64,000 bases of DNA, taken from positions 5,642,001-5,706,000 of the forward strand of contig NZ_JASGIV010000001.1 of assembly GCF_047654805.1 (NCBI RefSeq). The letters are read 5' to 3'. A model generated the notes under the pieces. The model saw only the letters and a list, made by a program, of their open reading frames with translations. It made no database searches and was not told the origin of the DNA. The position numbers and the translations under genes are program-made. This stretch comes from Pelomonas sp047654805. GTDB lineage: Bacteria > Pseudomonadota > Gammaproteobacteria > Burkholderiales > Burkholderiaceae_C. Of the stretch, positions 10,701 to 18,848 are shown piece by piece (the first letter of the stretch is position 1; each line of letters begins with the position of its first letter).

Positions 10701-11822
10701 GACGATGCCGGCCTGTTGCCCAGCCAGATCGCGCTGCGTAGCCAGGCGCTCAAGATCGGCGGCCGCCAGCTCGGCCGCGTGGCCGCCATGGTGGCGCGTG
10801 ACGGCGCCAACTGGCGCGTCAATGTCGACGCCGAGCAGATCTCCGGCCGCATCGAGCTGAAGGGCGTGCGGGGCGCCCAGATCGACGCCGTGCAGGCGCG
10901 GCTGGCGCGGCTGTCGCTGCCACGCCAGGAGGCCGACTCGGTCAGCGAACTCATCGACCCGGGCAAGGCCGACGCCGGCAGTGGTCCGCTGCCTTCGCTG
11001 GACATCGAGGTCGACGATTTCGAGCTGCGCGGCAAGCACATGGGCCGCCTCGAGGTGCTGGCCCAGGCGCCGGCCGCCGCGCGCGACTGGAAGCTGGAGA
11101 AGCTGCAGATCCAGTCGCCGGAGGCGACGCTGCACGCCAGTGGCCGCTGGGGCGGCGAGACCATCGCCCGGCGCCGCACCCAACTCGACTGGAAGCTTGA
11201 CATCGCCGACGCCGGCAAGCTGCTGGAACGTCTGGGCCAGGGCCAGGTGCTGCGGGGCGGCAAGGGGCAACTGGCCGGCCAGGTCGGGTGGGATGGCTCG
11301 CCGCTGGCGCCGCACTACGCCAGCATGGCCGGCGCGCTGAACATCCAGCTCGACACCGGCACCTTCCTCAAGGCCGAGCCCGGCGTCGGGCGGTTGCTGG
11401 GTGTGCTCAGCCTGCAGTCCCTGCCGCGCCGGCTGCTGCTGGACTTCCGCGACGTCTTCGCCGAAGGCTTCACCTTCGACGGCGTGACGGGCGACGTGAA
11501 GATCGCCGCTGGCGTGGCTCGCAGCGACAATATCCGCATCCGTGGCCTGCAGGCGGCAGTGCTGGTGGACGGCAGCACCGATCTGGCGGCCGAGACGCAG
11601 AAGCTGCGCGTCGTCGTCGTGCCGGAGGTGTCGGCTGGGGGCGCGTCGCTTGCCTACGCGGCCATCAATCCTGCCGTTGCGCTGGGTGCCTTCCTGGCCC
11701 AGCTCATCCTGAGCCGCCCGGTGGCCGCAGCCAACACGCGCGAATTCCTCATCACCGGCACCTGGAACGATCCCAAGGTGGAGAAGATCGAAGGCCCCGC
11801 CAAGGCGGCCAGCACGCCGTGA
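7785..11822 (+). CDS. yhdP: YhdP family AsmA-like envelope protein
   Basis: 1,345 residues starting at a GTG. One membrane helix (about residues 24-50) precedes a very long periplasmic region of repeating beta-groove segments typical of YhdP/TamB/AsmA proteins. In enterobacteria, YhdP helps carry phospholipids from the inner to the outer membrane. The C-terminal AsmA-type region (FLKAEPGVGRLLGVLSLQSLPRRL) is well conserved. The size fits the family (about 1,270-1,400). It is divergent from glnE and followed by a Nit amidase after one opposite-strand gene, an arrangement common in Burkholderiales. The bridge function is inferred from the family. Confidence 0.92.
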   Translation: MPQDNVFDFFSAALHHCNRATRWPLRLCWQALRWLLLVLALVWALAVVAWSVLHWGILPHANDWRPWLEKEASKALGVELRIGRITVESGGWMPRMELGDVQVLDAAGRPALRLPRVAAVLSAQSLVVLEPRFSQLLVDKPELVIRRDVQGRIFIAGLGLADAERGDASATEAGLDWLFSQAELAIVGGRVRWIDEKRADARPLELSELNFIMRNGLRRHQLRLDATPPADWGQRFTLRGQFTQSVLKRPAEFQHWSGQLYAELPRADLSQLRRHVDLPFQLSEGDGAVRAWGQFKDGQPVAATLDLALRSVRLKLLEAAPELNLDHIEGRLDLARAKDRLSLQARQLGFVSGDGVVWPRSDWGVALQLGKGEQVLGGEVNAQRLDFALMAQIAQRLPLGERAHQLLAELEPRGVLTALTAHWQGALDAPRSYRVKAQLDGLGLSAKPSEREDHLGRPGLRGASLELDASERGGSARLAMHDGEVELPGLFEDPRLPITRLATTMSWQLPAPASSGKATGEVELKLRDLQLQTPDLSGDFTVVWRRPAGATTAGFLDLSGRVQRVEATRVARYIPQSLPATRSYVSRAILGGEARNVSVRLKGELAEFPFDAPRSSGVFRVATQAQGVTLAYVPPSDVGTNWPAMEGVDAELVFERAGMFIKDGRAKVLGYELSGVNGGIKDLHHGRVLQLDGTGRGAGADLLRFVRGSPLDEWLGHALSTTSAQGPVGLKLGIGIPLDDTNQTTLKGQLQLGGVDLKLRPELPGLGGVRGRIDFDRKGLQLVGMTARLLGGDAGIEGGTQRDGGLRFAVQGQATADGLRHATELGAVARLAQAASGQATYRFQLAIPPNGQSELSVSSSLQGLALDLPAPARKEADAQLPLRLLMTPTAAGRDEIRLEVGAGAVPLLQAQLQRDVSGGGSQVLRGALAVQDKLPALPSTGVLLQLNVAALDLDAWQQRLGALAGGHGGGGGDDAGLLPSQIALRSQALKIGGRQLGRVAAMVARDGANWRVNVDAEQISGRIELKGVRGAQIDAVQARLARLSLPRQEADSVSELIDPGKADAGSGPLPSLDIEVDDFELRGKHMGRLEVLAQAPAAARDWKLEKLQIQSPEATLHASGRWGGETIARRRTQLDWKLDIADAGKLLERLGQGQVLRGGKGQLAGQVGWDGSPLAPHYASMAGALNIQLDTGTFLKAEPGVGRLLGVLSLQSLPRRLLLDFRDVFAEGFTFDGVTGDVKIAAGVARSDNIRIRGLQAAVLVDGSTDLAAETQKLRVVVVPEVSAGGASLAYAAINPAVALGAFLAQLILSRPVAAANTREFLITGTWNDPKVEKIEGPAKAASTP

Positions 11823-11877
11823 CCGGCAAGCCCCCGCTCGGCGGCCTGGCCATGCCGAGCCGTCGCGCCAGAGCGCG

Positions 11878-12720
11878 TCAGCGCTTGACGGCTTCGAGCT
11901 CGCGCAGCTGCAGCCGCTGACCCGTGTAGCCGCGCATGCGCGCCAGCGCCGCCTTCAGGGCGGGCTCGGCCATGAAGAGCGCGTCGAAGCTGCCATCAGC
12001 CGCTGCCAGGGCCAGCCCGCGCCGCAGCCGCTCGGCCAGACGTGGTTGCTGGCGGGCAACGAAGAAGTACAGCGGCTGCCGGTACTGCAGCGCCACGCCG
12101 GGCATCTCGGCCAGCCCCGAGCCTGCGTGCTGCTGCAGTTCGGCATCGATCTCCTCGCGGGTGCGCGGGATGAAGTCGAAGCGGCCCGCCTTGAGCATGC
12201 GAAACAGTGACTCGAACTTGATGGTTGTCTCGACGGCGAAGCCGTTGGCCCGCAGGATCTGGGTGTCGCTCCAGAAGGTGCCGGCGCCGGCGCGCAGCCG
12301 GCGCAGCGCGTCCAGCGTGCGCAGCTGGCGCAACGCCGGCAGGTCGGCGGCCCTGACGAGCAGGAAGCGCAGCTCGTTCATGCCCTTGAGCAGGTTGAAG
12401 CGCACCGGTAGCGCCAGGGCCTCGCGTTCGGGCGTCGTGGTGCTCCAGAGCAGGTCCAACTGACCGTCCTGGAGCATCTGGCGCAGTCGTTCGCGCGGCA
12501 GGTCGGCGGCCGCGTGGGTCAGCACGGGTGCCGGCGCGCCGTCGGCGGTCTTGGCCAGCGCCAGCTTCAGTACCGCGATGAAGAAGCTGCCATGGGCGCT
12601 GAAGGTCTGAGCATCGGGCAGTCGCAGCGCTGGCGGCAGCCCGGCCGCCTGGGTGGTGGGCAGCAGGGCGGCCAGGGACAGTCCCAGCAACTGGCGCCGC
12701 TGGCAGGAGGAAGTCGGCAT
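11878..12720 (-). CDS. periplasmic solute-binding protein-like (extracellular solute-binding family 3 fold)
   Basis: 280 residues with an N-terminal export signal containing an Arg-Arg pair (QRRQLLGLSLAALLP), so Sec or Tat export is possible. The mature part has the two-lobed pattern of amino-acid-type binding proteins: a PERERLRQMLQDGQLDLLW-like first-lobe segment, a hinge near FLLVRAADL, then VETTIKFESLFRMLKAGRFD in the second lobe. No ABC permease or ATPase is nearby, so it may be an orphan binding or sensory protein rather than part of an importer. It sits between yhdP and the Nit gene on the opposite strand. The ligand cannot be predicted. Confidence 0.75.
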   Translation of the reverse strand: MPTSSCQRRQLLGLSLAALLPTTQAAGLPPALRLPDAQTFSAHGSFFIAVLKLALAKTADGAPAPVLTHAAADLPRERLRQMLQDGQLDLLWSTTTPEREALALPVRFNLLKGMNELRFLLVRAADLPALRQLRTLDALRRLRAGAGTFWSDTQILRANGFAVETTIKFESLFRMLKAGRFDFIPRTREEIDAELQQHAGSGLAEMPGVALQYRQPLYFFVARQQPRLAERLRRGLALAAADGSFDALFMAEPALKAALARMRGYTGQRLQLRELEAVKR

Positions 12721-12843
12721 GTCGGCTCTGATTCTCTTTCGGTGTTCCGCCAGCCCGGCCCGGGGCGCCGTGACTTATGTCTCGGTGCGCTGCAGGGGCC
12801 GGCGCGCCGTTGGATATGGCCTCCACGGCGCTAGCATCGGCCC

Positions 12844-13638
12844 ATGAAGATTGCAGCCGTTCAGATGGTCTCCGGCCCCGACGTGGCCGCCAACCTTGCC
12901 GCCGCCCGCCGTCTGCTGGAGGACGCCGCCCGTCGCGGTGCCGAGCTGGCGGCCTTGCCTGAGTACTTCTGCCTGATGGGCATGCACGACAGCGACAAGC
13001 TGGCCCTGGCCGAGGCTGAAGGCAGCGGCCCCATCCAGGCCATGCTCGCCGCGGCGGCACGCGACCTGGGCCTGTGGATCATCGGCGGCACGCTGCCCAT
13101 CAAGTCGGCCAGCGCCGCGCGCGTACGCAACTCGACGCTGGTGTTCTCGCCTGGCGGCGAGCGCGTCGCGCGCTACGACAAGATCCACCTCTTTGCCTTC
13201 GACAACGGCCGCGAGGCCTATGACGAGGGCCGCGTGCTGGAGCCCGGCAGCCAGCCGACGCGCTTCGAGGCCGGCGCCATCCAGGTGGGCCTGTCGGTCT
13301 GCTACGACCTGCGCTTTCCCGAGCTCTACCGCGTCTACGCAGGCTGCGACCTGCTGGCCGTGCCGGCCGCCTTCACCTACACCACCGGCCAGGCCCATTG
13401 GGAGCTGCTGCTGCGTGCCAGGGCCGTCGAGAACCAGTGCTATGTCGTCGCGCCCGCCCAGGGCGGCCAGCATGCCAATGGTCGCCGTACCTGGGGCCAC
13501 AGCATGGTCATTGACCCCTGGGGCCAGGTGCTCAGCGTGTTGGCCGAGGGGGAGGGCGTCGTCGTCGCCGACGTGGACCCGGCCCGGCTGACCCAGGTAC
13601 GCCAGCAACTGCCTGCCCTGGGCCACAGCAAGCTGTGA
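12844..13638 (+). CDS. carbon-nitrogen hydrolase, Nit-type (probable deaminated glutathione amidase)
   Basis: 264-residue nitrilase-superfamily enzyme with an intact catalytic triad: Glu40 in ALPEYF, Lys113 in YDKIHLF and Cys153 in SVCYDLRFPE. The YDKIHLF and CYDLRFPE signatures and the length fit the Nit1/NitA branch, whose members hydrolyse deaminated glutathione, a metabolite-repair reaction. It is cytoplasmic. The stop overlaps the GTG of the MFS gene, so the two are translationally coupled. The superfamily is certain; the substrate is inferred from the subfamily. Confidence 0.9.
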   Translation: MKIAAVQMVSGPDVAANLAAARRLLEDAARRGAELAALPEYFCLMGMHDSDKLALAEAEGSGPIQAMLAAAARDLGLWIIGGTLPIKSASAARVRNSTLVFSPGGERVARYDKIHLFAFDNGREAYDEGRVLEPGSQPTRFEAGAIQVGLSVCYDLRFPELYRVYAGCDLLAVPAAFTYTTGQAHWELLLRARAVENQCYVVAPAQGGQHANGRRTWGHSMVIDPWGQVLSVLAEGEGVVVADVDPARLTQVRQQLPALGHSKL

Positions 13639-14990
13639 GCGCAGCACAGCCGCCCGAAGGGGCTCAGCTCCCGCCCGGCGGGACAGCACCGAGCGTGAAG
13701 GCTGCCCCGGCGGGTGCCGCGCTACCGCCCCGGACCACGGCCTGGATCGTGGGCGTGCTGGTGGCTATCTCGCTGTACGGCAACTTCTACGTCTACGATT
13801 CGATCGGTCCGGTTGCCGACCTGCTGCAGCAGCAGCGTGGCTTCACCGACACGCAGGTGGGATTGCTGAATGCGATCTACAGCCTGCCCAACGTCGTCCT
13901 CATCCTCGTGGGCGGGGTGCTGGTGGACCGCTTCGGCGCAGCGCGCATGACGCTGGTGACGGCCGGCATCTGCCTGGCCGGCGCACTGCTGACGGCCTTC
14001 AGCCCCGACTTCGCCGGCATGGCCGCGGGCCGGCTGCTGTACGGCATCGGCGCCGAGACCTTCAACATCGCGACGCTGGCTGCAGTGGCGGACTATTTTG
14101 GCGGCCGTAGCCTGGCCCTGGTCATGGGCCTGACGCTTGCCATTGGCCGTCTGGGCTCCTACGGCGCCGACATGTCGCCGACCTGGTTCGGCGCCGCTTA
14201 CGCCCAGGGCTGGCAGCCGCCCCTGCTCATCGCCGCGGCCATCGCGGGGACCTCGTTCGCGGCGGCCTTCGCCTACTGGCAGGTAGACCGGGGCCCGCGC
14301 CGTGCGGGCCTGCTGCCAACGGCCCGGGCGACGGCAGAGAAGTTCGTTTGGCGCGACCTGCTGCATTTCGGCAAGGCCTACTGGTATCTGCTGGCACTTT
14401 GCGTGCTCTGGTATTCGGTCATCCTGGCCTTCCGCAGCACGTTCTCGATCAAGTATTTCCAGCATGTGCACGGGCTGGACCTTGCCACGGCCGGCGAGAT
14501 GAACAGCTATGTCTTCCTGGCCGCCGTGTTCGCGACGCCGGCCTTCGGCTGGATGTGCGACAGACAGCGTCGCTACGCTCCCTTCCTCGCCTTCGGCGCA
14601 CTGCTGCTGCCGGTCGCGCTGGCCGTGCTGGCACTGACGTCATGGAGCCTGTGGGTGCCGACGGCGCTGATCGGCGTCAGCTATTCCCTGGTTCCCGCCG
14701 TCATGTGGCCACTGACGAGCAGGCTCGTGGCGCCCAACCGCTTCGGCACGGCAATCGGCCTGATGTGGGTTGTGCAGAACGCCGGCATCAGCGGCGCCAA
14801 CCTCGTGGCGGGATGGCTCAACGACCGCGCCGGCGCGGGTGCGACCAACCCGGCGGGCTACGATCCCATGATGTGGTTCTTCGGGCTGACTGGTGTGGCG
14901 GGCTTCGCCTTCGCCTTGCTGCTGTGGTGGGTGGCAGGGCGCCGCCGCCACGAGCAGGGCGCCTCCCAGGCTCCTACGGCCTCAGCGTGA
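13635..14990 (+). CDS. major facilitator superfamily transporter
   Basis: 451 residues with a Pro/Ala-rich cytoplasmic N-tail of about 30 residues and roughly twelve hydrophobic helices. The loop after helix 2 reads GGVLVDRFGAARM, the MFS motif A (GxLxDrxGrr) with the Asp-Arg pair intact. A second copy, GWMCDRQRRYAP, occurs at the matching place in the C-terminal half. Substrate unknown; the overall pattern is like organic-anion or nitrate-porter-type MFS members. It starts at a GTG overlapping the Nit stop codon. Its last 17 bases overlap the 3' end of the convergent lipoprotein gene. Confidence 0.88.
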   Translation: MSAAQPPEGAQLPPGGTAPSVKAAPAGAALPPRTTAWIVGVLVAISLYGNFYVYDSIGPVADLLQQQRGFTDTQVGLLNAIYSLPNVVLILVGGVLVDRFGAARMTLVTAGICLAGALLTAFSPDFAGMAAGRLLYGIGAETFNIATLAAVADYFGGRSLALVMGLTLAIGRLGSYGADMSPTWFGAAYAQGWQPPLLIAAAIAGTSFAAAFAYWQVDRGPRRAGLLPTARATAEKFVWRDLLHFGKAYWYLLALCVLWYSVILAFRSTFSIKYFQHVHGLDLATAGEMNSYVFLAAVFATPAFGWMCDRQRRYAPFLAFGALLLPVALAVLALTSWSLWVPTALIGVSYSLVPAVMWPLTSRLVAPNRFGTAIGLMWVVQNAGISGANLVAGWLNDRAGAGATNPAGYDPMMWFFGLTGVAGFAFALLLWWVAGRRRHEQGASQAPTASA

Positions 14991-15528
14991 CCAGATCGCG
15001 CAGCAGCAACTGGATGTTGACGCGCAGTGCGCGCTCGTTGGCGATGCGCAGCCGCTCGTTGGGCGACACGATGGCCTCGCTGAAGCGGGCCTCATCGCTG
15101 CTGGCGATGCGGCGCTGGTAGACGATGCGGCCATCGGCCTTGTCGACCAGGGTGTAGCGCACAGCAGCGCCCACCGTCACACCGAGCGCCGGCACCTGAG
15201 GCTGTTCCAGCTGCAGCAGTTCGGCCTGCAGTTCGAAGCGCGGCACCGGCTCGGGCAGGAGCGGCTTCATGCCGACGGCATGGAGGGAGTCGTCCAGCGC
15301 CAGTTGCAGCGCCTCGGCGCTGACCTTGGAGCCCCACCAGCGGTTGGTCTCCTGACCCCCCGTCACCGGGGCGATGCCCACTTGGGTCTTCAATGCCTCT
15401 GGCACCCAGCCGCGGATCTGCAGTGCGTCCGCGGCCGAGACGGCCATGGGCAGCGGTTGGCTTGGCGTGCCGCAGCCGGCCAGCAGCGAGGCCAGCAGGG
15501 CGACGGCGAAGTGGGCGAGGCGGAGCAT
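14974..15528 (-). CDS. conserved lipoprotein
   Basis: 184 residues from the ATG at 15528, chosen because it places a clean lipoprotein signal (LLASLLAGC, lipid-bearing Cys near residue 20) at the N-terminus; an upstream ATG at 15573 would bury it. The mature part resembles the YajG-type fold seen in small Gram-negative lipoproteins: a VSAADALQIRGW start, ELQAELLQLEQPQ strand, a VRYTLVDKADGRIVYQRR strand and an amphipathic C-terminal helix. It is convergent with the MFS gene. Outer-membrane location is likely because no Asp follows the Cys. Function unknown. Confidence 0.78.
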   Translation of the reverse strand: MLRLAHFAVALLASLLAGCGTPSQPLPMAVSAADALQIRGWVPEALKTQVGIAPVTGGQETNRWWGSKVSAEALQLALDDSLHAVGMKPLLPEPVPRFELQAELLQLEQPQVPALGVTVGAAVRYTLVDKADGRIVYQRRIASSDEARFSEAIVSPNERLRIANERALRVNIQLLLRDLVTLRP

Positions 15529-15596
15529 GGGTGGGGCAATGCTAGGCCCGCAGCACGGAGGCAGTGGCTGCAAAAGCGGGGGCGACCAGGGTCTAT

Positions 15597-16007
15597 TCAG
15601 CGCTCGGCCATCGGCGTTCGGGCGCCGACGGCCGAGATGGCCTCCAGCATGCCGCGCACCTTGAATGGCTTGAGCAGCAGCCGGTTGACGTCAAGCTGCT
15701 TCAGGCGCAGCGCGAGCTCGACGTCGCAGCTCGCGGCCGTGGCCACGACCGGAATGTCGGGCGCCTGGACGGTGCTGCCGGCGCGCACCTGGCGCACCAG
15801 CTCCAGTGCCGCGCCATCGTCGTCGACGGCCAAAAGCACCGCGTTGAAGCGGTGCTCCTGCAGCAGCTTCTCGGCGATGGCGGGGGTGGTTGCCTCCTGC
15901 ACGTCGGCCAGGCCCATGTCGCGCGCCATCAGCGCCACCGTGCGCCTGAGCACGAACTGCGGCTCGAGCAGCAGCAGTCGGCCCCTGAGTGCGACGGGGG
16001 CGGTCAC
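15597..16007 (-). CDS. stand-alone response regulator receiver protein
   Basis: 136 residues, a single receiver domain without an output domain. The acidic pair normally near the N-terminus is replaced by LLLLEPQFV, so only one acid remains. The acceptor strand ends AVLLAVDDDG, supplying an aspartate. The conserved lysine is in LLLKPFK. Phosphorylation is therefore possible but not assured. The start overlaps the stop of the upstream GAF gene by four bases, so the two are probably made together and may act as a signalling pair. Confidence 0.8.
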   Translation of the reverse strand: MTAPVALRGRLLLLEPQFVLRRTVALMARDMGLADVQEATTPAIAEKLLQEHRFNAVLLAVDDDGAALELVRQVRAGSTVQAPDIPVVATAASCDVELALRLKQLDVNRLLLKPFKVRGMLEAISAVGARTPMAER

Positions 16008-16504
16008 GGCTTGTCCCGCTGCGGGCCGACCAGCTCGGCGACGGCCAGGTCGCGCAGCGTGCCGAGGACGTCGCGGTCCAGCGTGTCCAGCAGGCGCGGC
16101 CGGACGTCGATGAGGCAGAGCGTGCCTATCGTGGCGCCGTTCGGCAGGGTCAGCGGCGCACCCAGGTAGAAGCGGATGAAGGGGGCACCGGTGACAAGCG
16201 GGTTGTCAGCGAAGCGCGGGTCCCGCGCAGCGTCCAGCACCTCGAAGAACTCGCGCTGCATGATGGCGTGGCCGCAGAAGGAGGTTTCGCGCGCGGTTTC
16301 GCAAGCGTCCAGGCCGAGTCGGGCCTTGAACCACTGGCGGTCGCGGTCGACGAGGCTGATCAGCGCGATGGGCATGTCGAACTCCGCAGCAGCGAACTCG
16401 ACGATGCGATCGAAGCGCTCCTCCGGCGGCGTATCCAGGATCAGCAGCTCTCGCAGCGCTTGTAGCCGCTCGGCATCGTTGGCGGGGATGGGTGCGGGAG
16501 TCAT
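16004..16504 (-). CDS. GAF domain protein
   Basis: 166 residues containing one GAF domain (about 25-155). The pattern ERFDRIVEFAAAEFDMPIALISLVDRDRQWFKARLG and the later SFCGHAI and IGTLCLIDV segments match GAF domains usually found ahead of kinases and diguanylate cyclases. Here the domain is free-standing. It is cytoplasmic with no catalytic residues. It is coupled by an ATGA overlap to the receiver protein downstream, suggesting a sensor/receiver pair lacking its own kinase. The ligand is unknown. Confidence 0.85.
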   Translation of the reverse strand: MTPAPIPANDAERLQALRELLILDTPPEERFDRIVEFAAAEFDMPIALISLVDRDRQWFKARLGLDACETARETSFCGHAIMQREFFEVLDAARDPRFADNPLVTGAPFIRFYLGAPLTLPNGATIGTLCLIDVRPRLLDTLDRDVLGTLRDLAVAELVGPQRDKP

Positions 16505-16528
16505 GCCACGGCAGTCTAGGCGTGCGAC

Positions 16529-17143
16529 TCAGCGGACGTCCAGCGTGTAGGTGACAGCTTGCGAGAGGCCCGGCAGGATGCCGCCGAAGTTCAGTGTGTA
16601 GCGCCCGCGCTTGAGCGGCCCCAGCGCCACGTAGTAGCCATTTCCGGCGGCGGGCGCATCGTCGTCTGGCGCGACGAGGAAGCAGCCACGGGTCGGCTGG
16701 CGGTGAGCCTGCAGGCCGTCGAAGCGCCGGCCATTGAACTCCAGCACCAGTGCGGCTGGTGCTTCGGTCATCGACTCTGCGCGCAGCATCAGCGATGCAC
16801 AGGCCTCGCGTTCGTCGTCGGGTGGGAAGGCGAGGCTGTTGAGCAGAGGGAAGAACAGCATCTTGCCGGCCGGGATGCGGCAGCTGCGAACGGTGCGCCG
16901 GGTGTCATAGCTGCCGGCCAGGAACCAGACCGGGCCCGATTGGCCGCTGGCGCACAGCCGCCCGTCGGTATCTGCGACGGGGCTGTCCTCGTCCTCGAAG
17001 GACAGTGCCCAGCGCCACCAGCGCTTGGACCATTCCTCCTGCGTCACCCCGGCGATGGGCTTGGCCGGCGGGACCAGTTGGGCCACGGCCGGACGGGTGG
17101 CGGCCAGCAGCAAGAGGGCCGCAAGGGCGAGGGTGGGATGCAC
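16529..17143 (-). CDS. exported hypothetical protein
   Basis: 204 residues from a GTG at 17143. This start is preferred because AGGAG sits six bases upstream and because it gives a normal signal peptide ending about AVAQ. The mature protein has a Trp-rich start (WSKRWWRWALSF), a CASGQSGPVWFLAG segment and a C-terminal beta-sandwich-like end (GRYTLNFGGILPG then YTLDVR). Several cysteines suggest disulfides in the periplasm. It is the last gene of an operon after a UbiH-type hydroxylase and a GNAT enzyme. Function not recognised. Confidence 0.72.
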   Translation of the reverse strand: MHPTLALAALLLLAATRPAVAQLVPPAKPIAGVTQEEWSKRWWRWALSFEDEDSPVADTDGRLCASGQSGPVWFLAGSYDTRRTVRSCRIPAGKMLFFPLLNSLAFPPDDEREACASLMLRAESMTEAPAALVLEFNGRRFDGLQAHRQPTRGCFLVAPDDDAPAAGNGYYVALGPLKRGRYTLNFGGILPGLSQAVTYTLDVR

Positions 17144-17156
17144 GCGGTTCTCCTGG

Positions 17157-17552
17157 TCAGCGGCGCTGGCCGGGGCGCTCCATGGCGACCTCCGACCGGC
17201 GGAACCCCAGTGTCTCGTAGAAGGCGGACACGCCATCTCGTCCGGCGCGCAGCACCCAGGTGATGCGGTCGTCGCTGCCCATGGCAGCCTGCACCAGCCG
17301 CGTGCCGACGCCTTGGCCGCGGTGAGAGGCGGCGACGACGACCATGGAGATGTAGCCGTTGAAGAGCCCGTCGCTGATGGCGCGCAGGAAGCCCACGACT
17401 CGGCCGTCCTCGACGGCAACCAGCGCGACCTGGGAGCGGGCCAGCAGCTCGCGAAAGACCACTGGGTCCTGCACGCGCGGGCCCCAGTCGTTGTCGAGCA
17501 GCAGCCGGCGCGCTGCTTCGATCTCGCCGGGCTCTATGGGTCTGACCTGCAT
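17157..17552 (-). CDS. GNAT family N-acetyltransferase
   Basis: 131 residues with the GNAT fold. The acetyl-CoA-binding motif A is RGQGVGTRLV, preceded by the beta strand GYISMVVVAASH. The terminal GVSAFYETLGFRRSE segment is the usual motif B region. It is cytoplasmic. The ATG lies directly against the stop of the hydroxylase gene with no spacer, implying coupling. The acceptor substrate cannot be told from sequence. Confidence 0.88.
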   Translation of the reverse strand: MQVRPIEPGEIEAARRLLLDNDWGPRVQDPVVFRELLARSQVALVAVEDGRVVGFLRAISDGLFNGYISMVVVAASHRGQGVGTRLVQAAMGSDDRITWVLRAGRDGVSAFYETLGFRRSEVAMERPGQRR

Positions 17553-18734
17553 TCAGCCTCCGAACATCATGCGCCGTGCGAGCGCCGTCTTCAGCGGCGT
17601 GGCCAGCTCCAGCCCGGCCAGAGCCAGGCCGCGCAGCGCCGGCAGCCCCGGCAGGCGCCAGGCGAAGCTGCGGGCGAGAAAGTCCGTCGCGGCGATCATG
17701 GGCCAGCGGTCGGGCGCGCGCTGCCAGTCCACGCGGGTCAGCACGGCGTCCAGGTCCCGGCCCGTTTCGGCCGCCTCGCGCAGTGCGTCGACCAGGGCCT
17801 GGGCATCGCGAAGGCCGAGGTTGAGCCCCTGGCCGGCCACTGGGTGCAGGGTCTGGGCTGCGTTGCCGATGCGAAGCGCGCGACCCTGCAGCAGCCGAGT
17901 CTCCGCGTTCAGGCCCAGCGGAAAGCACTTCAGCGCCGAGATGCCAGTCAGCCTGCCGGCCTCGGCGGGCAGCTGTTGCTGGATGACGGTCAGGCGCTGG
18001 GCATCGTTCAGCGAGGCGATGTCATCCTCGGCCTGCGGCAGGCACCAGACCAATGCCGCTCGCGCCCCCTGAGCGTCGTCCGGCAGCGGCAGCAGGGCCA
18101 GCGGGCCGTTGCGCGTGAAGCGTTCGATGGCCAGGCCCTGCAGGCCTGGCGCAGCCAGGCGCACGGTGCCCACCCAGGCATTCTGGTGATAGTCGCTCTG
18201 GATGGACTTGCGCTGTTGCTCCGCGAACACGCCGCCCTCGGCGACGACGGCGAGGTCGAAGCGGTCGACGATGGGGCCTTCGCCGCAGTCCAGCTCCACG
18301 CCATCTGGCTGCGATCGGATCGCGTGCACGGCCGTGCCGAAACGCGTGAACAGGCGCGTCGGCTGCTCGTCGGCCAGTGCCAGCCAGCGCTGCTGCAGCG
18401 GCGCCACGAGGGCGCCGTAAGGCAGCACGGCGCCGAGCTGGGGCAGTCCCTGTTCGGTGGCACTGATGCGCACCTCGCCAGCGATGGGCGCTGGCGGCGC
18501 CTGGCTGACGTGCACGGCGCGGATCGCCTGGGCGCTTTCCGGCACCCAGGCCGACAGGCGCTGCAGCAGCCGGATGCTGCCCAGGTTGAGTGCCAGCGTG
18601 CGCGCATCACCACGGATGTCGCGGTCCAGCGGGCGGGTGTCGAAGAGATGGATTTCGGCGCCCTCGAGGCGCTGGACGGCCAGCAGGGCGAGGGCCAGGC
18701 CTGCAGGGCCGGCGCCGATGACAGCGAGCTTCAT
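17553..18734 (-). CDS. FAD-dependent UbiH/UbiF/VisC-type hydroxylase
   Basis: 393 residues. The dinucleotide-binding motif VIGAGPAGLALAL is at residues 5-17. The mid-domain DG-type region is represented by DLAVVAEGG. The second FAD motif GNAAQTLHPVAGQGLNLGLRDA lies near 312-333 and is the UbiH/UbiF signature. Such enzymes hydroxylate the ring during ubiquinone synthesis, usually in a membrane-associated complex. Which ring position this one modifies cannot be decided here. The ATG at 18734 was chosen because it directly precedes the FAD motif; a longer reading has an unlikely Arg/Ser-rich N-terminus. It heads a three-gene operon and is divergent from the aldo/keto reductase. Confidence 0.87.
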   Translation of the reverse strand: MKLAVIGAGPAGLALALLAVQRLEGAEIHLFDTRPLDRDIRGDARTLALNLGSIRLLQRLSAWVPESAQAIRAVHVSQAPPAPIAGEVRISATEQGLPQLGAVLPYGALVAPLQQRWLALADEQPTRLFTRFGTAVHAIRSQPDGVELDCGEGPIVDRFDLAVVAEGGVFAEQQRKSIQSDYHQNAWVGTVRLAAPGLQGLAIERFTRNGPLALLPLPDDAQGARAALVWCLPQAEDDIASLNDAQRLTVIQQQLPAEAGRLTGISALKCFPLGLNAETRLLQGRALRIGNAAQTLHPVAGQGLNLGLRDAQALVDALREAAETGRDLDAVLTRVDWQRAPDRWPMIAATDFLARSFAWRLPGLPALRGLALAGLELATPLKTALARRMMFGG

Positions 18735-18848
18735 GGGCGCAACGATACCCGTGCCGGGCGCGGCCCATGAAGAAGGCCGCCGGCACGGCGGCGGCGCCGC
18801 GCTTAAGCTGCTGGCTTTGCGCTTCTTCGCGACAGACAGGACGTCCTC

